IMG/VR virus record: IMGVR_UViG_3300042485_002903
Coordinates: 1 to 52,528 of that record
From: a virus
Length of the DNA stretch: 52,528 bases
Reading direction: 5' to 3' (one strand)
Below the pieces are notes generated by a model. The model did not search any database. It saw nothing but the letters and a program-made list of their open reading frames with translations, and was not told the origin of the DNA. A program made the translations under genes and the position numbers. Every line of letters begins with the position of its first letter. Positions within the stretch are counted from its first letter, which is position 1. Positions 41,065-48,230 of the stretch are shown here, piece by piece.

Positions 41065-41499
41065 ATGGAAAAGTTCATCAAACGAATCACAAAAAGAATC
41101 TATGTCAAATGGTTAACTTGGAATAGTAAAAGTGTAGCCAAAAAAGAAAAAATCTCAGAAACCCAAAAAATGTGTATGTCAATTGCTCGTTCACTTATTA
41201 CACATCCCGAATCAAAATTCTTGTTAGCACCTTTAAGTGGAAAACGTTATATCAAAAATGCAGAATTAGATTTGTTTTGCATCTTAGACCACGGAACAAT
41301 CAGTATCACAAATCACGTGTACCACTATGATGTTGTTGTTGGTGATAGAAATTGGGAAAGATTATCAAAAATGTATGATGGAAAAGTGGAAACAATTAGA
41401 CAAGAGTACGAAGACCAAATAATGTCACAAATAGAACACTCATTAGAAAACATAATAAAAAAGGTTAAATCACTATCTGATTTAACCCCTTCTAAATAA
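41065..41499 (+). CDS. Small protein, unknown function, host-type promoter
   Basis: A 144-residue protein with basic N-terminal 25 residues (MEKFIKRITKRIYVKWLTWN), a compact middle (MCMSIARSLITHPESKFLLA, LDLFCILDHGTISITNHVYH) and a helical C-terminus. No family recognised. It is the only gene here behind a clear Bacteroidota-type promoter, so it may be expressed early. Its 3' coding end contains a hairpin that serves as the terminator of the opposing gene at 41500, directly abutting it. Confidence 0.6.
   Translation: MEKFIKRITKRIYVKWLTWNSKSVAKKEKISETQKMCMSIARSLITHPESKFLLAPLSGKRYIKNAELDLFCILDHGTISITNHVYHYDVVVGDRNWERLSKMYDGKVETIRQEYEDQIMSQIEHSLENIIKKVKSLSDLTPSK
41457..41487 (-). terminator. 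Terminator of the minus-strand gene, inside the end of the plus-strand gene
   Basis: A perfect 10-bp stem (GGTTAAATCA at 41463-41472, TGATTTAACC at 41478-41487, 5-nt loop) is followed on the minus strand by TTTTTT (41462-41457). It lies after the stop of the 41500-42438 gene and within the coding region of 41065-41499. Confidence 0.65.
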
Positions 41500-42438
41500 T
41501 TATTTTTTCTTTGGTTTGTATGATGTCATCGTAGGTTTGTTACCAGTACCTAACTTTGGGTCTTTCTTTTCAGCCCTACGTTTCTGAGCACAAGCTGCTT
41601 GTTTCTGAGATGCGCTCATTTTACCAGCAACACCAGCTGCTCTACATTTGGGATATCCTTTTGTATCAGCTTCACTTCTTCCACAAGGAGGATGTTTACC
41701 ATCTACTTTTCTACATATGTTAACCCAAGGTCCTTTAGGTTGTTTTGACCCCTTGGGTTTTTTCTTTGTTCCAAACCATACGGCCAAATCTTCAGTCAAA
41801 ATTGGGGCTTCTTCATAACTCCATTCATTCATTGTGTGAACATTGTGGGTATCAATCTTGTAAGTATTGTCATTACCCTTTTCCCACATTCCAACTACAC
41901 GTTTGATATTATCCTTGGTAGTTGATTTAATACTTTTGTTATTAACTTCAGTATCAACAAATTCTGTAAATGGGGCTAAAGATTCTTTTTTCCATTTTTT
42001 CATACCCAATTCTATGGGTGCATTGTACTCACCACCATAACCTGAGGTTACCTCTTTAATTGTTTTGTTGAATGGTTGGTTAATTTCATTTTTTGATGGT
42101 CTTTTGATTTTGTGACCTGGAAATGGATTAATTACATCACCATCATCATCATTTCTTACAGGATTATTTTTTGCATATATTGATACCTTTTTTGCGATTG
42201 ATTCTAATTTTTTTATTTCTTTTTTTGGTGTCTCCATTGACCCATCATAACTATCTGTTGCCAATTTCTGACTAAAATATTTGGATGCGGGTTCATTAAA
42301 AGGTGCAAGTTGTGATTTATCAAATATTCTTTTTCCTGGTCTCAATGGTACAACAAATGAACCACGAGCTCCACTTGAATCTGAAGTGGCTTCTTTTAAA
42401 ATCTCTTGTTTTAATTTCTTGACAATCTTATCTATCAT
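41500..42438 (-). CDS. Putative prohead internal protein with capsid-like cleavage site
   Basis: A 312-residue protein. The first 16 residues (MIDKIVKKLKQEILKE) form a basic amphipathic helix ending in L-K-E, followed by ATSDSSGARGSF. The major capsid protein at 44369 has INE followed by ATSDGSSGSF, so this looks like a matching gp21-type cleavage site. After a Lys/Pro/Asn-rich middle region, the last 85 residues contain a Cys-rich basic domain (GPWVNICRKVDGKHPPCGRS, YPKCRAAGVAGKMSASQKQA) of a type seen in large DNA viruses and phages. It could be a capsid-packaged DNA- or RNA-binding protein. It diverges from the gene at 42454, 15 nt away. Confidence 0.65.
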   Translation of the reverse strand: MIDKIVKKLKQEILKEATSDSSGARGSFVVPLRPGKRIFDKSQLAPFNEPASKYFSQKLATDSYDGSMETPKKEIKKLESIAKKVSIYAKNNPVRNDDDGDVINPFPGHKIKRPSKNEINQPFNKTIKEVTSGYGGEYNAPIELGMKKWKKESLAPFTEFVDTEVNNKSIKSTTKDNIKRVVGMWEKGNDNTYKIDTHNVHTMNEWSYEEAPILTEDLAVWFGTKKKPKGSKQPKGPWVNICRKVDGKHPPCGRSEADTKGYPKCRAAGVAGKMSASQKQAACAQKRRAEKKDPKLGTGNKPTMTSYKPKKK

Positions 42439-42453
42439 TTGTATATTATTTTT

Positions 42454-42678
42454 ATGGAAGAAAAAGAATTATTCGGTAAATTATTTAATAGTGTTCCTTT
42501 ATTAACTGATGACCACTTACAAACATTACTCGATGTAATGGATAGAGAACAAGCAATCTTTATGTTAGTACAAGCTGTAAAATACGCATATATGTCAGGT
42601 GTATATTCAATTGGTGAAGTTGAAGTAATTTCAAAATCTATTAGAATACTCTCCAGTAAAGAAACTAAGGATTCTTAG
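42454..42678 (+). CDS. Small acidic helical protein, unknown function
   Basis: A 74-residue protein starting at the ATG at 42454; an in-frame TTG five codons earlier is not preferred. It is helical (LLTDDHLQTLLDVMDREQAI, FMLVQAVKYAYMSGVYSIGE). No family recognised. It is divergent from 41500-42438 and its 3' end overlaps the convergent gene at 42665 by 14 nt. Confidence 0.55.
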   Translation: MEEKELFGKLFNSVPLLTDDHLQTLLDVMDREQAIFMLVQAVKYAYMSGVYSIGEVEVISKSIRILSSKETKDS

Positions 42679-43075
42679 AATCTATAGCATCTGAAGCATT
42701 TTCCTCAGGTTTACCTTGAACTGTTGAAGTTGCGACCCCAGTCACTTTACCACCATCAGTAGTTAATGCCCCAACTTTCATTTGTGACATTTCTATTGGT
42801 TTAATTTGTCCAAAGTCACTTGGTAAATCTGTTTTAGTTGTCTCAGTAGAACTTGTCGTTATAGTAGGTGTTGTTGTCACTTTATCAGGTTGTCCTAACT
42901 TAGTTTTAATTGCGGCTAAGGTTTGTGGCCCGAACTGATTATCATCTTTTAACCCCAAAAGTTTTTGAATATCTGCGATAGATTTATTTTCTGTTGTTTG
43001 TTCAGCCAAAATATTTTTGTTATGTAAACTTAATATTCTTAATTTATCATTTTTATCAATTCTTATTTGTTTCAT
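42665..43075 (-). CDS. Peptidoglycan-binding-like protein with prohead-targeting-like N-terminus
   Basis: A 136-residue protein. The N-terminal 25 residues (KNDKLRILSLHNKNILAEQ) form a helix with L-A-E and resemble the N-terminus of the gene at 43079 (ERERILNLHENRTKKQYLTE). Residues about 28-58 resemble a PG_binding_1 domain (IADIQKLLGLKDDNQFGPQT, LAAIKTKLG), which in that family binds cell wall. The rest is Thr/Ser-rich. A wall-binding module behind a possible head-targeting helix would suggest an injected protein. It is separated by 3 nt from the next gene upstream. Confidence 0.6.
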   Translation of the reverse strand: MKQIRIDKNDKLRILSLHNKNILAEQTTENKSIADIQKLLGLKDDNQFGPQTLAAIKTKLGQPDKVTTTPTITTSSTETTKTDLPSDFGQIKPIEMSQMKVGALTTDGGKVTGVATSTVQGKPEENASDAIDSKNP

Positions 43076-43078
43076 ATT

Positions 43079-43561
43079 CTATTTCTTTGATAATATATCA
43101 TAAAGTTTGTTTATGTTTTCCTGACTTAAATCGGTACCACTCAAACCTGCAAGTTTTAAAACTTCAGGTATTTGTGGTTTTACACTATTTATGACTTTCC
43201 CCATTCCAATAATATTAGTTCCACTTGTTACTGGTGTAATCTGTATCTTTCCATCAGTACCACAATAATAAGTTGACATTTCTTTAGTTGTTTTATTCAT
43301 CCTTCTACCATTCCCAAACCATAAAAAACCACTTCCATCATACATAACTGTATTATCCTTTCTTAAAATTGGTTTAACATTTTTAGATTGTACAACACAC
43401 GGAAATTTTTCCCAACCTGTTGTAATAATACCTGTTCCTAAAGTTTTAAATAAGTCGGAAAAGATATTTTCAGTCAGATATTGTTTTTTGGTTCTGTTTT
43501 CGTGTAAATTCAAAATCCTTTCTCTTTCGGATTCATTCAAAAAATATAACTTCTTATTCAT
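43079..43561 (-). CDS. Putative internal/head protein with prohead-targeting-like N-terminus
   Basis: A 160-residue protein with a charged N-terminal helix ending in YLTE (residues 1-31), which fits the L-x-E rule for gp21-type processing. The middle (TGWEKFPCVVQSKNVKPILR, then WFGNGRRMNKTTKEMSTYYC) is a small beta domain, and the end is helical (GTDLSQENINKLYDILSK). No family recognised. It has a late-type promoter element 14 nt before its ATG and precedes the peptidoglycan-binding-like gene. Confidence 0.6.
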   Translation of the reverse strand: MNKKLYFLNESERERILNLHENRTKKQYLTENIFSDLFKTLGTGIITTGWEKFPCVVQSKNVKPILRKDNTVMYDGSGFLWFGNGRRMNKTTKEMSTYYCGTDGKIQITPVTSGTNIIGMGKVINSVKPQIPEVLKLAGLSGTDLSQENINKLYDILSKK

Positions 43562-43575
43562 AAAAATCTTTCTTT

Positions 43576-43582
43576 ATAAATA
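43576..43582 (-). promoter_or_regulatory. TATTTAT late-type promoter element
   Basis: On the minus strand GATATTTATAAAGAAAG, with TATTTAT at 43582-43576, 14 nt before the ATG at 43561. Confidence 0.5.
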
Positions 43583-43590
43583 TCATTAAT

Positions 43591-44271
43591 CTATGAAAAC
43601 TTGTTACCCTTTTTAATATTTTCTATTCCCCACATTGGTTGAAGATTTTCTAACGACCAACACTTCTTAAACTCATCATCTCCACTACTCTCAAATATAA
43701 ACGATGATATTGGTTTAATATGGTCAATATGCCACTCACCATAGTTATCCCAATTCATCCCATCGTTAAATTGTTTTTGTAAATGTACAATAAGTTCCTC
43801 AGGTGAGTAACCCAAGATATCAAAGTAGTGTCCGTACTTCTGTAAATTGTTTTCTTTAAGTACTATGTATATTGCAGTTCTAAAGTTAGAGATGAGTTTA
43901 TAAATTGGGTCAGTATGTCTTTTGTGTTTTTGATATTCTCGTTTTTTTTCTCGATGTTTATTAATATTATTTTCTCTCCATTCTTTATGATATGAATTTA
44001 ATTTATCCCTATTATTTTTTTGCCATTCTTTGTGATAAATCGTTTTCTTCTCTTTGTATTTTTCATAAGTTCTTTTATATGTGGCTTTTTTACCTCCTTT
44101 GAACTTTTTACCAGGGACACCAACTTTCACATTGTTTTCTTTTAATATACGTAATACAATATGTTTATTAATACCCAATCTTTCGGATATACTGGGACTA
44201 CCCAACATTTCGTCATTGTATAACCTTATTATTTCGTTAACTATTTGTTTATCTAATTGTATCTTTTTCAT
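43591..44271 (-). CDS. HNH homing endonuclease with N-terminal HTH
   Basis: A 226-residue protein. Residues 1-48 are a helix-turn-helix (EIIRLYNDEMLGSPSISERL, GINKHIVLRILKENN) similar to the one in the Vsr-like endonuclease at 7060. Residues about 50-125 are Lys/Arg/Glu-rich helices. The C-terminal 80 residues hold a standard phage HNH domain: GYSPEELIVHLQKQF, NWDNYGEWHIDHIKPISSF, then CWSLENLQPMWGIENIKKGN. It probably propagates by cutting a site near the capsid gene next to it. It looks intact. Confidence 0.85.
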   Translation of the reverse strand: MKKIQLDKQIVNEIIRLYNDEMLGSPSISERLGINKHIVLRILKENNVKVGVPGKKFKGGKKATYKRTYEKYKEKKTIYHKEWQKNNRDKLNSYHKEWRENNINKHREKKREYQKHKRHTDPIYKLISNFRTAIYIVLKENNLQKYGHYFDILGYSPEELIVHLQKQFNDGMNWDNYGEWHIDHIKPISSFIFESSGDDEFKKCWSLENLQPMWGIENIKKGNKFS

Positions 44272-44315
44272 ATAAGATAAATATAAACATAAAGTTGATT
44301 ATTTCAATAATCAAT

Positions 44316-44343
44316 AAAAAAAAAAGGGACAAAAACTTGTCCC
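44316..44343 (-). terminator. Rho-independent terminator after the capsid gene
   Basis: On the minus strand GGGACAA pairs with TTGTCCC (44343-44326) and is followed by ten T (44325-44316). It lies 26 nt after the stop of the capsid gene and separates it from the HNH gene. Confidence 0.85.
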
Positions 44344-44368
44344 TCTCGTCAATATTAACTAAGATTGA

Positions 44369-46237
44369 TTATCTCAATTCTTGTAAGTCGAATGTTCTAA
44401 CACCATCAACTGTAATTCTTCCATAGAACCTGTTGTTCACCATTTTTTTAGCGTATCTAGTCATGATACCTTTGATTGGTGTAAAGTTGAATGGATTATA
44501 CATTGTTGGAGTCAATTGAAGTGGAACATACGGAGCATAGATGTAACCAGTATCAAGAAGTGACGTACCTTTGTGTCCAATTAACACTTGGTTAGGTGGG
44601 AAGTAAGGGTCACGATATACTTGGTATCTACCTGCTAATGTACCTACTCTTTCAATACCCATATTGTATTGGTCTTGGTCAGGAGAAGCATTTGATACGT
44701 GGAAGTATTCCAAGTCATCAAAGATTGCAGAAACCTCAGAAGACACAACAATCCAGTTAGCACCACCTCTAAGAGTTGATTTGTGGATTTGAGCAGAAAG
44801 TTGGTTGATAGCAGTAATCAACGTTTGATTCCAATCTTTTTGAGTGTAAGAAGTAGTAGCACTAATTCTTCTCCATCCGTTGTAATCCCATCTTAGATTC
44901 CAAGCAGCACCTTTTCTAAGGTCACGTAGGATTTCTCTATCGATTTCAGCTGCAACTTGCTCAGAAAGAAGAGCAGTTAATTCAGCTTCAGCATCGATGT
45001 TGTGGAATGCAGCAACGTCTTGTGCTAATTCAGGAGACCATTGAGCTCTTAATTTTCTTTCAGTTACAGAAACAGTTACTGATTCAAGGTCGAAAGAAAC
45101 TTCACCAATTTTGTCTTCAAATTCTAATTCTTCGTATCTTCTAAATACTGTTGTGAATGCAGTACCTGAAAGTGTACCAGTCAAAGTTGTACCTGTGTAA
45201 CCATCTAAAGAGTCAGAACCACAATCAGCACATATTGGACAAGAAAGGTCTACCTCTAAGTAGATACAACCATCTTGACTACAAATGTCATTGTAAGTAC
45301 CACCACCATTTGAAGGCCAAGTAGTTTTAGTATTAGTTGAAGTTGGAGAAACGATACCTTTACCATATTGTTGAGTTACAACACGGAATAATAATGAGTT
45401 TCTTGTACCAGCAGCATTGTAAATAACATTACAAGGAGTTGTTGCACTGAAAGGTGAAGATGCTTGAGCGGCTGTTGCATATACTCTTAAATCAGATAAG
45501 AATGCCTCAGTATCAATTTCATTACCATCAGGTGCAATAAGTTTACCAACACCAGTGTCAGCAAATCCACACATTTTGATAATTACTTTTCTTACGTTAG
45601 TTGTTGCTGGATATTGAGATGTTGCATCAGTAAGTAATCCACTACTCCAAACTTGAACAGTAGCTGTTTGAGTAATAGCAGACCAACGACCTTTTGAATA
45701 ATCAAATAAACCAGGAGGGTCTAAAGCAGCTTCATTACCTTCATAGAATAAATCATAAAGATTTTTTGCATAAGCACCAGTACTTGTACCATAACCAGCA
45801 CTTGTATCACCAGGATAGTTACCAGGACTTCCTACAGGTGCGTAGTGTTGACCACTATCACCAGCATTGAAGTTACCTGAAGGGTAAGTAGCACCAGTGT
45901 AACCTTGGATTTTAGGTACGAAGTAGAACAATTTACCAATAGGTAAGTTCATAGCTTGTACAGATACGATATCGTTAGCTAACAATTTAGAGAAAACTCT
46001 TCTTACGATAGGAAATACAACAGTTTCGAAAGAACCTGAACTTCCATCAGAAGTTGCTTCATTGATTAAGAAAGAAGCTTGGTTTTCATATAACTGAGCT
46101 ACGTTTTCTTTTAGGTGGCCTCTAAGACCTTCAAGGAATCCTAATTTATCCCATTTGTTGATAGTATCTTCTTTGATAACTTTAAGGTGTTTCAAACCAA
46201 TATTACCAACAAGACCCGATTCTAATAATGCTCCCAT
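44369..46237 (-). CDS. gp23: Major capsid protein (gp23-like)
   Basis: A 622-residue T4-type capsid protein. Residues about 1-60 are a helical propeptide (HLKENVAQLYENQASFLINE) ending at I-N-E before ATSDGSSGSF, comparable to the T4 cut after L-I-A-E at residue 65. The mature part starts with VVFPIVRRVFSKLLANDIVS, then PIGKLFYFVPKIQG, as in gp23. Later gp23-type segments include ALLSEQVAAEIDREILRDLR, ANWIVVSSEVSAIFDDLEYF and NPFNFTPIKGIMTRYAKKMV. It is longer than T4 gp23 (521), with an extra region around residues 200-370 that contains a Cys cluster (CPICADC). The start has A-rich sequence and no ribosome-binding site, typical of Bacteroidota. Confidence 0.95.
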   Translation of the reverse strand: MGALLESGLVGNIGLKHLKVIKEDTINKWDKLGFLEGLRGHLKENVAQLYENQASFLINEATSDGSSGSFETVVFPIVRRVFSKLLANDIVSVQAMNLPIGKLFYFVPKIQGYTGATYPSGNFNAGDSGQHYAPVGSPGNYPGDTSAGYGTSTGAYAKNLYDLFYEGNEAALDPPGLFDYSKGRWSAITQTATVQVWSSGLLTDATSQYPATTNVRKVIIKMCGFADTGVGKLIAPDGNEIDTEAFLSDLRVYATAAQASSPFSATTPCNVIYNAAGTRNSLLFRVVTQQYGKGIVSPTSTNTKTTWPSNGGGTYNDICSQDGCIYLEVDLSCPICADCGSDSLDGYTGTTLTGTLSGTAFTTVFRRYEELEFEDKIGEVSFDLESVTVSVTERKLRAQWSPELAQDVAAFHNIDAEAELTALLSEQVAAEIDREILRDLRKGAAWNLRWDYNGWRRISATTSYTQKDWNQTLITAINQLSAQIHKSTLRGGANWIVVSSEVSAIFDDLEYFHVSNASPDQDQYNMGIERVGTLAGRYQVYRDPYFPPNQVLIGHKGTSLLDTGYIYAPYVPLQLTPTMYNPFNFTPIKGIMTRYAKKMVNNRFYGRITVDGVRTFDLQELR

Positions 46238-46273
46238 TTTCTATTTTTTTTAGTTTAGTTTGCAGTTTATTGT

Positions 46274-47824
46274 TTATTTTAATTTTGACATTAAATCTTT
46301 CATTCTAAGGAATTGAGGATTTTCGTAAGTTTTTGACTCAATCAAGTTAATTGATGAACCATTTGAAGGACTTTTTTGAATTGTTCTTTCGATTGATTCA
46401 TTAACTTGTTTTCCTGTAGAAGGAGTTAATTCGTCTTTAATAATTTTGTAAAGATTTTTTGATTCTTTAAGAGTTTCTACACCATCAAATCTTTTCAGAA
46501 TGTTAATTTTTTCTTGTTTTGAAGTTGAATGTTCTGTAAACAATCTTGTCGCATAAGCTAAGTTTGAATTAAATATTGCAACTTCATTTAATTTATTTCT
46601 GAAAACGTTTAATGCTTTTCTGTATTCCTCATTTTTTTCTCTAAGTAAATTTACTTCTTGAGATTCGATAGATTCTTTTCTGATATGACGTGGTGCTGCT
46701 TTTGGTTTTGGAAGACCTTCTCTACCCCAATATTTACCATTACCTAGTGTTCTTGAAGCTTCTTTAGTTTCCCTTTTTTCAAAATCTGAACCTTTGTGAG
46801 TTTTTGATTTCATACCTTTTTTTCCGGTATAATCTTCTTCACCTTTGTGAGTTTTTGATTTATCGCCTTTGTTCATACCATATTTACCCTCCTTAAATTC
46901 ACCTTGTAAACTTGGTGATTTTTTGTCGAATTCATACTTCGGTCCTTTACCAGTATATGGTGCTTCATCACCCTTTTTCATTTTCTTTGTTGGGAAGTCC
47001 ATAACCTTTCCATAGTTAAATTTAGGTCCGTGTCCAATACCAACTCCTTTCGGTTTTCTGGCTTTCTTTGCTTCCATTAAATCATCCATTTCCTCGTCCA
47101 TAGAATCATCCATTTCCTCGTCCATTTCGATTTCATAGATTGGTTCATCCATTTCCATCATATCCATGTCATCCATTTCCATCATATCCATGTCATCCAT
47201 TTCCATCATATCTATGTCATCCATTTCCATCATATCCATGTCATCCATTTCTTCGTCAGTTTCCATTTCGAGTTCATAGATTGGTTCATCCATTTCATAC
47301 ATTTCTTCATCCATATCTAACCCTTCACGTACAATGTAATACTCTTTATTAGTCTCATCATCAGATAGTTCAATGTTACCTTCACCATCTTCAACCACCG
47401 ATATTTTGTCAGTATCTTTCATTCTTGAAAATACTTTCATTACGTTTTCGATTGGTTCATTTGTTAAATCAATTGTAACATCTTCATCATCTTCCATTTC
47501 TTCATCGTCTTCAAATTCCATGTCTTCATCATCCATTTCGTCTTCCATGTCTTCATCATCCATTTCGTCTTCATCGTCCATTTCGTCTTCCATGTCTTCA
47601 TCATCCATTTCGTCATCGAATTCAACATCAGCAATGTCAGATTCTTCTTCTTCTGAATCAACCTCTTCTTCGTCTTCTTGTTCGTTAAGAGATTCTTTTA
47701 CTAATTCCTTGATTTCTTGTCTCATTACTGAACCAAGTATTCCTTTTGCATTCTCAGCAACCGCTTCTTCCAAATTTTTCATTTGAATGATTGCCTCTTC
47801 TAAAATGTTTTTTTCTTCAGCCAT
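46274..47824 (-). CDS. gp22: Prohead scaffold protein (gp22-like), highly acidic
   Basis: A 516-residue protein directly upstream of the capsid gene. The N-terminal helix (EEAIIQMKNLEEAVAENAKG) leads to a long Asp/Glu/Met stretch (residues about 55-260) with imperfect tandem repeats; then comes a Lys/Gly-rich part and a helical C-terminal part (LREKNEEYRKALNVFRNKLN, ATRLFTEHSTSKQEKINILK) as in gp22. T4 gp22 (269 residues) forms the core of the prohead and is degraded by gp21; this one is nearly twice as long because of the acidic repeats. Two late-type promoter elements lie upstream. The capsid start is 36 nt downstream. Confidence 0.85.
   Translation of the reverse strand: MAEEKNILEEAIIQMKNLEEAVAENAKGILGSVMRQEIKELVKESLNEQEDEEEVDSEEEESDIADVEFDDEMDDEDMEDEMDDEDEMDDEDMEDEMDDEDMEFEDDEEMEDDEDVTIDLTNEPIENVMKVFSRMKDTDKISVVEDGEGNIELSDDETNKEYYIVREGLDMDEEMYEMDEPIYELEMETDEEMDDMDMMEMDDIDMMEMDDMDMMEMDDMDMMEMDEPIYEIEMDEEMDDSMDEEMDDLMEAKKARKPKGVGIGHGPKFNYGKVMDFPTKKMKKGDEAPYTGKGPKYEFDKKSPSLQGEFKEGKYGMNKGDKSKTHKGEEDYTGKKGMKSKTHKGSDFEKRETKEASRTLGNGKYWGREGLPKPKAAPRHIRKESIESQEVNLLREKNEEYRKALNVFRNKLNEVAIFNSNLAYATRLFTEHSTSKQEKINILKRFDGVETLKESKNLYKIIKDELTPSTGKQVNESIERTIQKSPSNGSSINLIESKTYENPQFLRMKDLMSKLK
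47148..47250. repeat. 24-nt tandem repeats in the scaffold gene
   Basis: About four copies of a 24-nt unit (reading on the minus strand MDMMEMDD, with one MDMMEMDD to IDMMEMDD change) lie in tandem. They encode part of the acidic region of the gp22-like protein. The near identity at nucleotide level suggests recent slippage expansion. Confidence 0.8.
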
Positions 47825-47849
47825 TTTTGGTTTTTTGTATTTTTATTCT

Positions 47850-47856
47850 ATAAATA
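47850..47856 (-). promoter_or_regulatory. TATTTAT late-type promoter element, proximal
   Basis: ACATATTTATAGAATAAAAATAC on the minus strand with TATTTAT at 47856-47850, 25 nt before the scaffold ATG. Confidence 0.4.
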
Positions 47857-47914
47857 TGTTAATACTTTAAAAAAACTTTTGTAGAGTTATAAACAAACCC
47901 AAAAAAGTTTATTT

Positions 47915-47921
47915 ATAAATA
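47915..47921 (-). promoter_or_regulatory. TATTTAT late-type promoter element, distal
   Basis: GGGATATTTATAAATAAAC on the minus strand with TATTTAT at 47921-47915, 90 nt before the scaffold ATG and just after the terminator at 47944. The closest sequence match to the full consensus GATATTTATnAATAAA. Confidence 0.5.
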
Positions 47922-47943
47922 TCCCCAAAATCTATAAAATGAA

Positions 47944-47967
47944 AAAAGGAGGAACAAAGTCCTCCTT
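47944..47967 (-). terminator. Terminator after the 71-residue gene
   Basis: AAGGAGGA (47946-47953) pairs with TCCTCCTT (47960-47967), loop ACAAAG. On the minus strand TTTTTT follows. It separates the gp21 unit from the scaffold-capsid unit. The hairpin is symmetrical enough to stop plus-strand transcripts as well. Confidence 0.75.
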
Positions 47968-47990
47968 TATTTTTTAATTAGATAAAAAAA

Positions 47991-48206
47991 TTATTCAATT
48001 ACTTCATCTATTTTACTCTCGACTATTGCGGTAATACGCCAATCTTGTGTATAGTGCTCATAGATTTTAGTTACTTTTGCTTCAACATCTGTGGGATTGT
48101 AACCAAGAACTAATTTTTCTAATTTTATTTTTTTTACTTTACCTGATTCTTCATCAACTAAATCCTCGGCAATTTTTGCTACAAAATACTTTTGTCCATC
48201 TTCCAT
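47991..48206 (-). CDS. DUF4494-like small protein
   Basis: A 71-residue protein (KYFVAKIAEDLVDEESGKVK, then YNPTDVEAKVTKIYEHYTQD, WRITAIVESKIDEVIE). The layout of a strand, a charged turn, a helix with xxDVEAxV and a second strand resembles DUF4494, a small family common in Bacteroidota, but the match is by eye. It lies between protease and scaffold, where T4 has no equivalent. Confidence 0.55.
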   Translation of the reverse strand: MEDGQKYFVAKIAEDLVDEESGKVKKIKLEKLVLGYNPTDVEAKVTKIYEHYTQDWRITAIVESKIDEVIE

Positions 48207-48230
48207 ATCTTAATGATTTTTTTAATTTAA

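Noticed and set aside
44277-44283. TATTTAT on the minus strand 5 nt before the HNH endonuclease ATG.
   Set aside because: It is too close to the start codon for transcription to begin upstream of it, so it was not counted among the late promoter elements, although it may act with an alternative start.
47365-47790. Long Ser-rich plus-strand frame opposite the scaffold gene.
   Set aside because: It is the antisense of the Asp/Glu-rich repeats (GAT/GAA read backwards gives Ser codons) and lacks any other support.
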